Below, one piece after another: positions 1 through 8,959 of a stretch of 64,000 bases of DNA (position 1 is its first letter; the number at the start of each line of letters is the position of its first letter). Source of the DNA: Lentibacter algarum (GTDB lineage: Bacteria; Pseudomonadota; Alphaproteobacteria; Rhodobacterales; Rhodobacteraceae); assembly GCF_040580765.1 (NCBI RefSeq), contig NZ_CP158687.1, forward strand, positions 1,922,001 through 1,986,000, in the 5' to 3' direction. The position numbers and the translations under genes are program-made. The notes beneath the pieces were generated by a model, which did not search any database, was not told the DNA's origin, and saw only the letters and a program-made list of their open reading frames with translations.

Positions 1-642
1 TAGCGCTTCTGGTGTATGTGTGGTGGTCTGGAAATCCTCAACAACCACACGGAATCGGTTGATCGCAGCGGTGAAACGGTCACGCTTAAGGTAATAGCGT
101 CCGATTTCCATTTCCTTGCCAGCGAGATGATCAAAAGCAAGATCGAACTTGAGGACAGACGCCCGCGCATACTCGCTGTCAGGATAGCCCTCAATCACAG
201 CACGCAAGCTTTGCAGCGCTTGAAAGGTCAGGCCTTGGTCGCGGCCCACATCATCTATCTGGTCGTAATAGCTCAAGGCCAGTAAATACTGCGCATAAGC
301 AGCGTCTTCATCGGTCGGATAAAAGTCGATGTAGCGCTGTGCAGATGAGCGTGAGTTTTCATAGTCTTTGGCCCGATGGAACGCATAGGCCTGCATGATG
401 ACAGCGCGCTTGGCCCAAGTTGAATAAGGGTAAAGCCGCTCGACTTCGCCAAAATACTTGGCCCCATCTTCAAAACGCTTGCGGTTCACTTCAAACTCGC
501 CACGTTCAAAAATCTGTTCGGCAGTGTAAGTTTCCAGCGGAACCTCACCACGCGCCAGTTTGCCTTCCTGACCACAGCCAGCCAACGAGAGGCACAGCAG
601 TGCAAAACCGAAAATTCTCACCAGAGAAAGCCCGCTCTTCAT
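1..642 (-). CDS. bamD: BamD, outer-membrane assembly lipoprotein (partial, C-terminus beyond left edge)
   Basis: This open frame begins with an ATG at 642 and stays open to position 1, giving 214 visible residues. The N-terminus is a lipoprotein signal with lipobox LAGC, so Cys23 becomes the lipidated residue. After it come tetratricopeptide-type helices with YPYSTWA, YIDFYPTD and YPDSEYA repeats, the pattern of BamD/ComL. By family knowledge BamD sits on the periplasmic face of the outer membrane and works with BamA to insert beta-barrel proteins. It lies downstream of lpxC on the same strand, an order common in Rhodobacterales (ftsZ-lpxC-bamD), 165 bp away, so it may have its own promoter. 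The stop codon is outside the window. Confidence 0.9.
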   Translation of the reverse strand, partial: MKSGLSLVRIFGFALLCLSLAGCGQEGKLARGEVPLETYTAEQIFERGEFEVNRKRFEDGAKYFGEVERLYPYSTWAKRAVIMQAYAFHRAKDYENSRSSAQRYIDFYPTDEDAAYAQYLLALSYYDQIDDVGRDQGLTFQALQSLRAVIEGYPDSEYARASVLKFDLAFDHLAGKEMEIGRYYLKRDRFTAAINRFRVVVEDFQTTTHTPEAL

Positions 643-807
643 GCTCGTTATCCCACCTTCGTCTTGTGCTTGGCCTAGCGCCACTCTTGCCTGAGTCCTA
701 GCATAGAAAATTCTAGGGCAAAACGCCTTAATGCGCCTTTTAATCGTGCCGTCTCAAAGACGCGCACATCGAATATTCCCAATGCTACAGTGAATGTAAA
801 GCGCCGC

Positions 808-1728
808 TCAAGCGACCTGAGGCATTTCGCCCAAATGAACGCCTGCGCCGGGAAGACGCGCGGCTTGTGCAGGGGTACAGCGAACAAAACAAAACGCGCC
901 CTCCGCCTCAAAAAGCTTACGCAGCAATGCGTTTGTCATAGCGTGGCCAGCCCGTGCGCCAGTATAAACGCCCAGAATAGGGGCCCCTGCGAGGGCAAGA
1001 TCGCCCAAGGCGTCCAGCATTTTATGGCGCACAGCTTCATCAGCGTGGCGCAAACCACCTGGGCTCAAGACTTTGTCGCCTTCAACCACAACCGCGTTTT
1101 CCAGCGTGCCACCCAGAGCAAGTCCCTGCTCATGCATCGCATCCACGTCTGCCTGACGGCAGAAGGTGCGGCTGTCGCAAAGCTCGCGCACAAACGATCC
1201 ATTCGCCATGTTCAGCGTCTTTTGCTGACGGCCGATGGCCGCGTCTTCAAAATCAATTGAAAAATCGATCTGCATTTCATCCGCAGGGCTCAGCCGCGCC
1301 CAGGCTTCGCCACGGCGGACTTCAACGTCGCGCAATATGCGGATCGCCCAAACAGGCTCTTCAAGCTGTGCCAACCCTGCCTCAAGGAAACGTTTCACAA
1401 AGGGCGCAGCGCTTCCATCAAGGATCGGAACCTCGGGGCCATCAAGCTCAATCAGCGCATTATAAACGCCACAGCCCGCCAGCGCGGCCATCACATGCTC
1501 AATGGTTGAAACATCAACGCCGCTTGCGTTCACAAGCCGTGTGCAAAGCGGGCCTTGTTCAACCGCATCCCAGCGCGCAGGGACGATCGCATCCCCAATT
1601 GCAATGTCGGTACGGCAAAATTTGATTCCGTGGCCCGCCTGCGCAGGACGCACTGTGAGGTGAGCAGGCTTTCCACTATGGAGCCCAACGCCTTCAAATG
1701 TGACCGATTGTTTGAGAGTTCTCTGCAC
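808..1728 (-). CDS. lpxC: LpxC, UDP-3-O-acyl-N-acetylglucosamine deacetylase
   Basis: The 306-residue protein matches LpxC along its whole length. It carries the zinc ligands His78 (IEHVMAAL) and His235/Asp239 (HKMLDALGD) and the catalytic His262 in GHAMTN. LpxC is the zinc amidase for the committed step of lipid A synthesis in the cytoplasm. The start is GTG, because an in-frame TAG lies four codons upstream and no ATG is available; the first residues (MQRTLKQS) are standard for this family. It follows ftsZ on the same strand after about 190 bp that contain a terminator hairpin, so it is probably transcribed separately from ftsZ. Confidence 0.96.
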   Translation of the reverse strand: MQRTLKQSVTFEGVGLHSGKPAHLTVRPAQAGHGIKFCRTDIAIGDAIVPARWDAVEQGPLCTRLVNASGVDVSTIEHVMAALAGCGVYNALIELDGPEVPILDGSAAPFVKRFLEAGLAQLEEPVWAIRILRDVEVRRGEAWARLSPADEMQIDFSIDFEDAAIGRQQKTLNMANGSFVRELCDSRTFCRQADVDAMHEQGLALGGTLENAVVVEGDKVLSPGGLRHADEAVRHKMLDALGDLALAGAPILGVYTGARAGHAMTNALLRKLFEAEGAFCFVRCTPAQAARLPGAGVHLGEMPQVA

Positions 1729-1868
1729 GCAGTATGCCTATTTCTTTTGTTGGCTGCAATTTAGGTCTTGGGAGCGGCAGGCTCAATTCACTCTTTGCAA
1801 CCAGATGTAACATGGACTGTTACAATCGGCAGAACCCCGCCTCAATTCACATAATATTCTGATATAAA

Positions 1869-1901
1869 ACAAAAAAACCGCCCATATAGGGCGGCTTTTT
1901 C
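1869..1901 (-). terminator. Rho-independent terminator after ftsZ (near-symmetric)
   Basis: A 6-bp GC stem CCGCCC (1878-1883) / GGGCGG (1889-1894) closes a 5-nt loop. On the minus strand it is followed by seven T residues, and on the plus strand by CTTTTT. It lies 24 bp past the ftsZ stop and upstream of lpxC, so it should end the ftsZ transcript. Confidence 0.8.
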
Positions 1902-1918
1902 GTGATAACTTGGGTGCT

Positions 1919-3568
1919 TCAGTTCGCTTGACGGCGCAAGAACGCTGGAATTTCGATGCGCTCTTGGTCAGCATCTGGCTGCTGTTGCGGTTGCGCACTG
2001 CTCACTTGTGGCTGCACACGCGCTGCCGCAGCAGGGCGTGGCGCTTGCTGTGGCGCAGCCGCTTGTGGAGCGGCTGGCTTCTGCGCTTGCTCATGACCCG
2101 TCATACGGTTGATCAAAGAATTGATCCCAAAGCGAGGCTTTTCCTCGGCCTGTGGCACATCCGCTTCTTGCGTGGGGCGGTTGTTGTGAACCGCTTGGCG
2201 CAAACGCGCGAGAGCTTCGGGCGAAGGCGTGCCAGGCGCTGGAGCGCGTGGCGCGACAAATTCTTCTGGCGCTGCATCAATCGTTTCTTGACGCTGGGCT
2301 GCCTGAGGCTGGTACGCGGGCGGAGGAAGATCGTCTTCAACCATGCTTGCGGCGGGTGCCTCATAGGCATCACGGCGAGGCGTGAAAATATCTTCCATTT
2401 GCTCTTCTGCCGCCGCGTTCTCCGCGTCTGGGAGTTCTTCAAAAAGCGAGCGCTCGACAGGTGCCGCCGCAACGGCTGGCTCAGCAGCGGTAAAGGCAAC
2501 AGCAGCTTCTTGGGGCTCAACAGGTGCTTCTTCAGCAGCCACTTTTTGGCGCAGAGGCTCAGCCAATGAACGGCGCGGCACAGGAAGTTCGTTGCGCACT
2601 TCACTTGCGTCGATCCCTGTCGCAACAACGCTCACGCGCATTTTGCCGTCCATCGTTGTATCCAATGTGGAACCAACAATGATGTTGGCCTCTGGGTCAA
2701 CTTCTTCACGAATGCGGTTGGCTGCTTCATCAAGCTCAAACAGTGTAAGGTCGTGGCCACCTGTGATGTTGATCAGAACACCTTTGGCGCCGCGCAGGCT
2801 GATTTCGTCGAGAAGCGGGTTTGCAATCGCTTTCTCGGAAGCCTGTGTTGCACGATCTTCGCCATCGGCTTCGCCCGTACCCATCATGGCTTTGCCCATT
2901 TCGTCCATCACGGCGCGAACGTCTGCAAAGTCGAGGTTGATAAGACCAGGACGTACCATCAGGTCTGTAACGCCCTTAACACCTTGATAAAGAACATCAT
3001 CAGCGAGCGAGAAGGCGTCAGAAAATGTTGTTTTTTCAGTGGCAATGCGGAACAGGTTTTGGTTTGGAATGATGATCAGCGTATCAACAACTTTTTGCAG
3101 TGCTTCCACACCATCTTCAGCCTGACGCATGCGCTTTGCGCCCTCAAACTGGAAAGGCTTCGTGACGACGCCGACGGTCAGAACGCCAAGTTCACGCGCG
3201 GCTTGCGCAATAATCGGAGCCGCGCCCGTGCCCGTTCCGCCGCCCATACCCGCAGTGATGAAGCACATGTGCGCTCCCGCGAGGTGATCAACGATCTGCT
3301 CAATGCTTTCTTCGGCTGCGGCTGCGCCGATGGTTGCCTTCGCGCCTGCGCCAAGACCTTCCGTAACCTTGATCCCAAGCTGCACTTTGCTAACCGACTT
3401 GCTCTGCTGAAGCGCTTGCGCGTCAGTATTGGCAACCACGAAGTCTACGCCTTCGAGCTCCTTATCGATCATGTTGTTGACCGCGTTACCGCCAGCGCCA
3501 CCGACGCCAAAAACGGTGATCCGTGGTTTGAGGTCTTCTTGACCGGGCATTGTGAGATTGAGTGTCAT
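1919..3568 (-). CDS. ftsZ: FtsZ, tubulin-like cell division GTPase
   Basis: The product is 549 residues. The tubulin signature [10 protein letters not shown] lies at residues 109-118 and the N-terminal nucleotide-binding [10 protein letters not shown] at 21-30. The globular GTPase domain covers roughly residues 1-325, followed by a long linker rich in Ala, Pro, Gln and Glu. It ends in the conserved C-terminal peptide [10 protein letters not shown], which contacts FtsA and other partners. FtsZ forms the cytoplasmic division ring. I chose the ATG at 3568 ([10 protein letters not shown]), since the frame open up to 3661 adds a basic extension unlike FtsZ. The long linker is usual in alphaproteobacteria. 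Unlike the usual dcw order it is separated from ftsA by 2.27 kb holding two plus-strand genes, so it must have its own promoter in 3569-3994. Confidence 0.97.
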   Translation of the reverse strand: MTLNLTMPGQEDLKPRITVFGVGGAGGNAVNNMIDKELEGVDFVVANTDAQALQQSKSVSKVQLGIKVTEGLGAGAKATIGAAAAEESIEQIVDHLAGAHMCFITAGMGGGTGTGAAPIIAQAARELGVLTVGVVTKPFQFEGAKRMRQAEDGVEALQKVVDTLIIIPNQNLFRIATEKTTFSDAFSLADDVLYQGVKGVTDLMVRPGLINLDFADVRAVMDEMGKAMMGTGEADGEDRATQASEKAIANPLLDEISLRGAKGVLINITGGHDLTLFELDEAANRIREEVDPEANIIVGSTLDTTMDGKMRVSVVATGIDASEVRNELPVPRRSLAEPLRQKVAAEEAPVEPQEAAVAFTAAEPAVAAAPVERSLFEELPDAENAAAEEQMEDIFTPRRDAYEAPAASMVEDDLPPPAYQPQAAQRQETIDAAPEEFVAPRAPAPGTPSPEALARLRQAVHNNRPTQEADVPQAEEKPRFGINSLINRMTGHEQAQKPAAPQAAAPQQAPRPAAAARVQPQVSSAQPQQQPDADQERIEIPAFLRRQAN

Positions 3569-3994
3569 AATTACTGTCCGCCTGATGTCTTTGTCCGCTT
3601 GCACGGGTGCGATTTCTGCCTGTTCCGCCCTATTTCTACCGCGCCTTTCCCGTATCGTCACGTAAAAAACGGCAAAATGCTACAAAATATAGTCGATTTA
3701 GGTGGAGTCTCCGCGGTATTTCGCCTACGGCCCGAAATCTTGCGGAATCAAACACCCACGACACAAGACGCAAAAAGACGCACCTCAAATGAGAAGCGTG
3801 TTTTGATATTAAGATGTCGTTGGGCCCTGCTCGGCCTAGTCGCTTCTTTTTTGAGCGTTGACCTAATCTTATCATAAGATTTTCATAACTTCTAGCCCCG
3901 CCAAGCCCCACCGCGGCGTTTTTAAACCGCAGTATCCCATTGTCTGTTTGCCAGCCCCGCTCCCCGCGCCTTATAAAGACAGAGGGAGGAGCTC
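3569..3994. promoter_or_regulatory. 426-bp divergent intergenic region between ftsZ and the PhnD-LuxR gene
   Basis: No convincing gene lies here. The region must carry the ftsZ promoter (minus) and the promoter of the regulator gene at 3995 (plus). It holds a perfect 7-bp dyad, ATCTTAT-C-ATAAGAT, at 3866-3880 in an AT-rich stretch. TTGACC at 3858-3863 could be a -35 element for the plus-strand gene. Two GANTC sites occur (3705-3709, 3745-3749), no more than chance predicts. I saw no full CtrA site. Confidence 0.5.
3866..3880. promoter_or_regulatory. Candidate operator dyad upstream of the PhnD-LuxR gene
   Basis: ATCTTAT-C-ATAAGAT is a perfect inverted repeat of 7 bp around one central base, 115 bp before the regulator start. 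LuxR/GerE-type HTH proteins usually bind short dyads, so an autoregulatory site is possible. The link is inference; the dyad itself is plain in the sequence. Confidence 0.35.
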
Positions 3995-5200
3995 ATGCTC
4001 AGAGGATGGATAGCAATACTCATGATCGCCTTGGTCGGTTTCACCCCCGCCAAAGCCCAAGATACGTTGCCAACAGCTCGCATCGGCGTACTTGCTTATC
4101 TCGGCTATGAAGATGCGCTCGCCCGCTGGCATGGCCTAAAAACCTATCTTGATGCCTCCCTGCCAAGATATCGCTTCGAGCTTGTCCCTCTCACACTCGC
4201 GTCCGCCTCAACACAGATCGCCTCGGGTCAGGTCGACTTTGTACTGACCAACCCAGGGCACTTTGTTGACCTAAGCGCCAAGCATGCGATGAGTGTGATT
4301 GCCTCTCGCAGCGTTCAGCAAAGCGACGGCAGTTATGCTGGTGACTTTGGCAGCCTCATCTTTGCACGCGCCGATACTGGCATAACAACGCTCACTGATG
4401 CATCAGGCAAGACAGTTGCCGCAATCGACAAGATGGCCTTTGGCGGCTTTCAAACAGCGTGGCGTGAGTTTGAGAATGCGGGCCTAAATCTTTTCACCGA
4501 TACCGCCGAACTGGTCTTTGTTGGTTTCCCGATGGATGAGGTCGTGGCACGCGTCGCCACAGGACGCGCCGATATCGGTATCGTGCGCAGCGGGCTCATC
4601 GAACGACTGATCGCTGATGGACACTACAAAGCAACCGACTTTACGTATCTCAATACCAACGCCACTTACGCGCACCCCAACCGCATCAGCACACGCCTTT
4701 ACCCCGAGTGGCCCTTCGCCGTTCTGGCAGGCGTTGACCCCGAATTAAGGGACAGTGTGGCGCTCGCACTTCTCAGCGCCAAGTCAAGCCCGCGCGCCGA
4801 AGCCTCGCGGCTGCGCTATATCTGGACGGCGCCAGTTGCCTATCACGCGGTCCAAGAACTCAATGATGCCTACACCAGACGCATCGAAGCCCTGAGCCTC
4901 GTGCAAAAGATCTGGCGCAGCTGGCCACTTTTGGTAGGTACCCTTCTGCTGCCACTCCTTTTGCTCGCAGCAATGCTTCGTTTACGCCGCCCTGCACCGC
5001 GCACTCCGTCCACGACGCCACAGCCCGAACTGACCAACCGCGAACGCGAAATTCTAGGCCTGATTGCGGAAGGGTTTTCCTCAAAGGAAATCGCGCGCAA
5101 ACTCGGCATCAGCCCCAAGACAGTCGAATTCCACCGCGCCAACCTGTTGAAGAAATATGAGGCACGCTCCTCAAGCCAACTGGTCGCCTTGGCCAGCTAA
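3995..5200 (+). CDS. Membrane-tethered one-component regulator: PhnD-like periplasmic sensor fused to a LuxR-type HTH
   Basis: The 401-residue protein has a signal-anchor-like N-terminus (about 1-22, ending AKAQ). A PhnD/TtrS-like periplasmic binding domain spans about 26-300; its IASGQVDFVLTNPGHF and GRADIGIVRSG segments are typical of that fold. A transmembrane helix lies at about 310-330 and a GerE/LuxR helix-turn-helix at 345-400 (LTNREREILGLIAEG, SPKTVEFHRANLLKKY). It therefore appears to bind a periplasmic ligand and signal directly to DNA-binding in the cytoplasm, without kinase or receiver. TtrS kinases use a related sensor domain for tetrathionate; the ligand here is unknown. A strong Shine-Dalgarno AGGGAGGA precedes the ATG. 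A secreted DsrE-like protein follows on the same strand, hinting at sulfur chemistry. The pair sits inside the dcw cluster between ftsA and ftsZ. Confidence 0.85.
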   Translation: MLRGWIAILMIALVGFTPAKAQDTLPTARIGVLAYLGYEDALARWHGLKTYLDASLPRYRFELVPLTLASASTQIASGQVDFVLTNPGHFVDLSAKHAMSVIASRSVQQSDGSYAGDFGSLIFARADTGITTLTDASGKTVAAIDKMAFGGFQTAWREFENAGLNLFTDTAELVFVGFPMDEVVARVATGRADIGIVRSGLIERLIADGHYKATDFTYLNTNATYAHPNRISTRLYPEWPFAVLAGVDPELRDSVALALLSAKSSPRAEASRLRYIWTAPVAYHAVQELNDAYTRRIEALSLVQKIWRSWPLLVGTLLLPLLLLAAMLRLRRPAPRTPSTTPQPELTNREREILGLIAEGFSSKEIARKLGISPKTVEFHRANLLKKYEARSSSQLVALAS

Positions 5201-5323
5201 GAGCACACCCTAGGCATCGCCCTAGCCCCAAACCCGTGGTTCCTCCTAGCTTTGCATTTGGCTCCAGCCTGCCATCCTTCTCACAGCGTTGCACCAAGCA
5301 ACCAAACCAAGAGGGAGACTATC

Positions 5324-5788
5324 ATGAAGAAACTTATCTCTATGGCCATGGCGCTCACAATTGCCGCCGCCAGCTTTGTCTTTACAGCAGCCGATGCCGA
5401 CGCAAACGAGCGCTATGGCAAACAGAAAGTCGTGTATCACATCAACTATGATGGCGGTCAGGACGACAAAAAATACCGCGGCGCGATGCGCAACATTCAA
5501 AACCACATCAATGCCGTTGGCGCCGAGAACATGGACATCAAAGTTGTGCTCCACGGCAACGGCCTCGGCCTTTTGTCCCAAGCCAAAGCCAATGAAGGCC
5601 TGCGCGGTCAGGTGCTTGAGCTCAAGGGTCAGAACGTCGCTGTGCACGTCTGCAACAACACCCTGAAGGGCCGCAAAATTTCCTACGAAAATGATCTCTT
5701 TGATGTTTATGCAGAAGACATCGTGCCAAGCGGCGTGGCCGAGCTCTCACATCTTCAAATGCAGGGTTACACCTACATCAAGCCATAA
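5324..5788 (+). CDS. Secreted DsrE/DsrF-like small protein
   Basis: The 154-residue protein starts with a Sec signal peptide (MKKLISMAMALTIAAASF, cleavage likely around residue 27). A DsrE-fold domain follows: beta strand KVVYHINYD, the segment DIKVVLHGNGLGLL, and HVCNNTLK with the only cysteine at residue 110, the position where DsrE-fold proteins carry their sulfur-handling cysteine. DsrE-fold proteins transfer or bind sulfane sulfur, but a periplasmic member of this kind has no assigned reaction that I can name. The ATG at 5324 follows GAGGGAGA; the open frame upstream from 5252 lacks such a site. It lies 123 bp behind the PhnD-LuxR regulator, is probably its target or partner, and ends in a clear terminator. 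Confidence 0.8.
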   Translation: MKKLISMAMALTIAAASFVFTAADADANERYGKQKVVYHINYDGGQDDKKYRGAMRNIQNHINAVGAENMDIKVVLHGNGLGLLSQAKANEGLRGQVLELKGQNVAVHVCNNTLKGRKISYENDLFDVYAEDIVPSGVAELSHLQMQGYTYIKP

Positions 5789-5806
5789 GCGCACACCCCT
5801 AAAGAC

Positions 5807-5840
5807 AAAGGCCGCTCCTCTTAGGGCGGCCTTTTTTTGT
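5807..5840 (+). terminator. Rho-independent terminator after the DsrE-like gene
   Basis: The stem AAAGGCCGC (5807-5815) / GCGGCCTTT (5826-5834) is followed by a T tract to 5838. It lies between the convergent DsrE-like gene and ftsA and may serve both strands, though the plus-strand T tract is stronger. Confidence 0.85.
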
Positions 5841-5841
5841 T

Positions 5842-7170
5842 TTACCAGTTGTCGCGGAACCAGCGCATCACCCGCTTCAAGGAGCGCGCAGGGTAGCGGT
5901 CCACAGGCAGCTCGAAGTCCCACCACTCGTCCTGCGGATGCGCCGCAAAGAGCGATAGACCGACCGCGCTTGCAAAGCCTGGCCCAGTGGCCGCCTGTGG
6001 CAAGCCCTGTACGCGGATCGGGCGTCCAAGCCGCACTTGTTGGCCCAGAATACGGCTTGCCAACCCGTCAAGGCCGGGGATCTGGCTTGCGCCACCCGTC
6101 AAAACAATCTGCTGGCTCGGCAAGTGGTCAAATCCAGCTGCATCGAGCTTGGCGCGCACTTCTTCGAGAATTTCTTCCACGCGCGGGCGCATAATTCCGA
6201 TCAGTTCGGTACGGCTCACGGAGCGACGGTCATGTTCCCAATCACCCGTGTCACCACCCATATCGATCATCTCACGGTCATCCATGCCAGTCGCCACAAC
6301 GCCGCCGTAAAACGTTTTAATGCGCTCTGCGGTGCTCATCGGCACTTGCAGACCCATCGAAATATCACCCGTCACATGGTCTCCACCAAGGCGCACTGCA
6401 TCCGCGTAAATCATGTGTTTCTTCATAAAGATCGAAACACCCGTGGTCCCACCACCCATGTCGATACACGCCGCGCCAAGCTCTTGCTCATCTTCAACAA
6501 GCGCGGCATAGCCCGAGGCATAAGACGACGAATAGATACCTGCCAGCTCCAGATCACAGCGGCGCACACAATGCGCGAGGTTCTGGATCACCGAGCCCTC
6601 GACAGACAAAAGATGCATATCTGTCGCCAACCGCGCACCCATCTGCCCACGCGGATCAGACAGACCCGAACGGTGATCAAGAGCAAAGTTCACGGGCTGC
6701 GCGTGAAGCACTTCACGCCCCATGCCAATCTCGGGCACATCACACGCGCTCAGCACACGGCTCACATCTTCATCGCTGACCACGTGCCCATCAAGATCCA
6801 CATCGCCGACAAGCCCATAAGAACGAGGGTCGCCGCCCGAGAAGCAAGCAACCACATGATCGACACGGATATTGGCCATCTTTTGGGCCGCCTGCACAGC
6901 CGTGCGAATAGCACGTTCGGTTTCCGCCATCGTATCAATTTCACCAAAGCGCACGCCACGAGACCGCGTTGTCGCGGCGCCAATCACACGAAAGCCGGCC
7001 TGCCCTGCCATAGAGGCAACTGTGTCCCCCAAAACTTCACTGCCATCAAAGCGCAACACGAGGCATGCAATTTTTGAGCTGCCCACATCGAGAATGGCAA
7101 TCACACCCCGCTGCATAGCGGCGCGGCGCATATTGCGCATCGCGCGTTGGGATTCATAAAGCTCGATCAT
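5842..7170 (-). CDS. ftsA: FtsA, actin-like divisome protein
   Basis: This 442-residue actin-fold ATPase shows the phosphate-1 motif DVGSSKIACLVLRF, phosphate-2 DMGGGTTGVSIF and the adenosine motif LTGGASQIPGL. FtsA links FtsZ to the inner membrane, usually through a C-terminal amphipathic helix; the C-terminus here (SLKRVMRWFRDNW) is basic, aromatic and amphipathic as expected. Its ATG overlaps the ftsQ stop by 4 bp (ATGA), so the two are translationally coupled. Normally ftsZ follows directly, but here the next genes downstream are on the other strand. Confidence 0.96.
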   Translation of the reverse strand: MIELYESQRAMRNMRRAAMQRGVIAILDVGSSKIACLVLRFDGSEVLGDTVASMAGQAGFRVIGAATTRSRGVRFGEIDTMAETERAIRTAVQAAQKMANIRVDHVVACFSGGDPRSYGLVGDVDLDGHVVSDEDVSRVLSACDVPEIGMGREVLHAQPVNFALDHRSGLSDPRGQMGARLATDMHLLSVEGSVIQNLAHCVRRCDLELAGIYSSSYASGYAALVEDEQELGAACIDMGGGTTGVSIFMKKHMIYADAVRLGGDHVTGDISMGLQVPMSTAERIKTFYGGVVATGMDDREMIDMGGDTGDWEHDRRSVSRTELIGIMRPRVEEILEEVRAKLDAAGFDHLPSQQIVLTGGASQIPGLDGLASRILGQQVRLGRPIRVQGLPQAATGPGFASAVGLSLFAAHPQDEWWDFELPVDRYPARSLKRVMRWFRDNW

Positions 7171-8057
7171 TGCTCTTCCACTTTCACTTCCGTTGCGCGC
7201 GCTTTCCAGCGCTCGCGTGTTGCCGCTTCACTCATTCTTATCGTCGGGCGATGCGCCACGCGCATGTCCACAACTGTCACATCTCGCCCCAAAAGGTCGC
7301 GCGCCGTGTTCAGCGCCAGCACCCGTTGAAGCGCCTGCACAGGGCGCTCCTCAGGCAGCATAATCCGCTGATCACGGTCCAAAACAACATCCCACCGCCG
7401 GTCTCCGATGCGCGCAACGCCGCGCAAACGGTCCTGCAAAGGCGCCGCAACAGCGAGGATTTGCATCGCTTCAGCCAATGCTTGCGATGCCCCGTCCCCA
7501 GCGATCAAGGGCAGGTCGGCGCGTTCGAAACGGCTGTCCAAAGCCCGAAACGCCACACCTTCAGCGTCCAACAGCTCAAGCCCTTGGGTCGTACGCCAAA
7601 CAGCCACAGGCTGACGCTCTTCAATATCGATCTGCAAAATTCCGCCAGATTTAACCTTCACCCGCGCGGATTTCACGGCCTGCAAACCTGCCACATCCTG
7701 ACGGATCGTCTCCAGCTCAAGCTCAAAGGATGACAGCGGAAAATCGAGCGGCACAATCTCACGAATATCTTCGGCCAACTCAACAGTCGCACCGTCAATC
7801 GCCATCAGCTTGACCATAAACTCAGGGCGGTTTTCAAACTCGGCGCGCATCTCTGACACCGCAAGGTTAAACCCGTCTCGCCGCGCCTCATTGGCAAAAT
7901 AAATCAACCCAACGCCAAGCGCGAGCGTGAAGGGCACGCCAACGCGCAGCACCCGCCGAAACAAAGGCGTGAGCATCAAACGTTGATAGCGATAGTTCCA
8001 ACGGCTTGGCGCAGGATCGGACTTGGTCATATGGCGAGGCGCTCTCATCTCAGACAT
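7167..8057 (-). CDS. ftsQ: FtsQ, divisome membrane protein
   Basis: The product is 296 residues: a basic cytoplasmic head, one transmembrane helix (about residues 35-53, FTLALGVGLIYFA), a POTRA domain (about 65-140) and a beta domain. FtsQ scaffolds the periplasmic divisome. A GGAGG ribosome-binding site 7 nt before the ATG at 8057 decides the start. This overlaps the end of ddl by 13 bp. The alternative ATG at 8048 would make a 4-bp ATGA overlap but sits 16 nt from that site. Confidence 0.92.
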   Translation of the reverse strand: MSEMRAPRHMTKSDPAPSRWNYRYQRLMLTPLFRRVLRVGVPFTLALGVGLIYFANEARRDGFNLAVSEMRAEFENRPEFMVKLMAIDGATVELAEDIREIVPLDFPLSSFELELETIRQDVAGLQAVKSARVKVKSGGILQIDIEERQPVAVWRTTQGLELLDAEGVAFRALDSRFERADLPLIAGDGASQALAEAMQILAVAAPLQDRLRGVARIGDRRWDVVLDRDQRIMLPEERPVQALQRVLALNTARDLLGRDVTVVDMRVAHRPTIRMSEAATRERWKARATEVKVEEQ

Positions 8058-8959
8058 GACGCATCCTCCACCATCCAAGCGCAAAGTGCCCCAAAGCTCA
8101 TTCCGACAGCGCGCGCTTGCTCTGGGCTGAGCGACGTTGGCGTCATACCGGGCTGTGTATTGGTTTCCAAAAGCACAAGCCCCTCTGCGCCACGCGCTTC
8201 ATCCCAACGATAGTCTGTGCGGCTCACTCCACGACAGCCAAGCGCCTGATGCGCGGTGACCGCATATTCCATGCAAAGGTCAAAAATATCTTGTGGAATA
8301 TCAGCAGGACAGACATGGCGCGAACCACCCTCTGTGTACTTTGCATCATAATCATACCAGCCCTCGGTGATGATCTCGGTCACAGTCAGCGCCTGATCCC
8401 CCATCACGGTGGTCGTCAACTCGCGGCCCGCCGCATAAGCTTCAACCATCACAGTTTCGGGCATATTTTCGTCAAGCTTGGGCGGCCCGTTCGCGGCCTC
8501 TTTCACGATGTAAACACCCACAGACGAGCCTTCATTATAGGGCTTCACAACATAAGGCGGTGTCATCACATGCGCCGCGCTGACATCGGCTTTTGACGCC
8601 AAAAGTGAGGGCACGACAGGCAGCCCATGAGCGCGGTACACATTCTTCGTGCGCTCTTTGTCCATCGCCAGCGAAGACGCCAAAATGCCCGAATGTGTGT
8701 AAGGAATATGCAGCCACTCAAGAATACCCTGTACGCATCCGTCCTCGCCCCAGCGTCCGTGCAAAGCATTGAAGACAACATCAGGGGCAAGCGCACGCAA
8801 ACGCTCGGCAATATCTTGCCCAGCATCCAGCTCAGTTACGTCATACCCCTCTTCGCGCAATGCTTTGGCGCACTCTCGGCCCGACACGAGAGAGACCTCG
8901 CGTTCCGCCGATGGTCCGCCCATCAACACTGCTACTTTGGGGGTTGTCCTGCCCGACAT
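8045..8959 (-). CDS. ddl: Ddl, D-alanine-D-alanine ligase
   Basis: The 304-residue protein is an ATP-grasp ligase with the N-terminal GGPSAEREVSL loop, the EGSSVGVYIV segment, and the metal-binding TNTQPGMTPTSL near the C-terminus. It makes the D-Ala-D-Ala dipeptide for MurF in peptidoglycan synthesis. The length and motifs fit the DdlB form found in dcw clusters. It lies between murB and ftsQ on the same strand, 81 bp after murB. Confidence 0.95.
   Translation of the reverse strand: MSGRTTPKVAVLMGGPSAEREVSLVSGRECAKALREEGYDVTELDAGQDIAERLRALAPDVVFNALHGRWGEDGCVQGILEWLHIPYTHSGILASSLAMDKERTKNVYRAHGLPVVPSLLASKADVSAAHVMTPPYVVKPYNEGSSVGVYIVKEAANGPPKLDENMPETVMVEAYAAGRELTTTVMGDQALTVTEIITEGWYDYDAKYTEGGSRHVCPADIPQDIFDLCMEYAVTAHQALGCRGVSRTDYRWDEARGAEGLVLLETNTQPGMTPTSLSPEQARAVGMSFGALCAWMVEDASCLR

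Noticed and set aside
3705..3749. Two GANTC (CcrM) sites upstream of ftsZ
   Set aside because: About two are expected by chance in 426 bp, so no evidence of cell-cycle methylation control.
2753..3877. Long open frame on the plus strand opposite ftsZ
   Set aside because: It mirrors the ftsZ codon pattern in the antisense direction, has no recognisable protein motifs, and ftsZ is certain.
6037..7077. 346-codon open frame on the plus strand opposite ftsA
   Set aside because: Antisense shadow of ftsA with a histidine- and arginine-rich composition typical of such frames.
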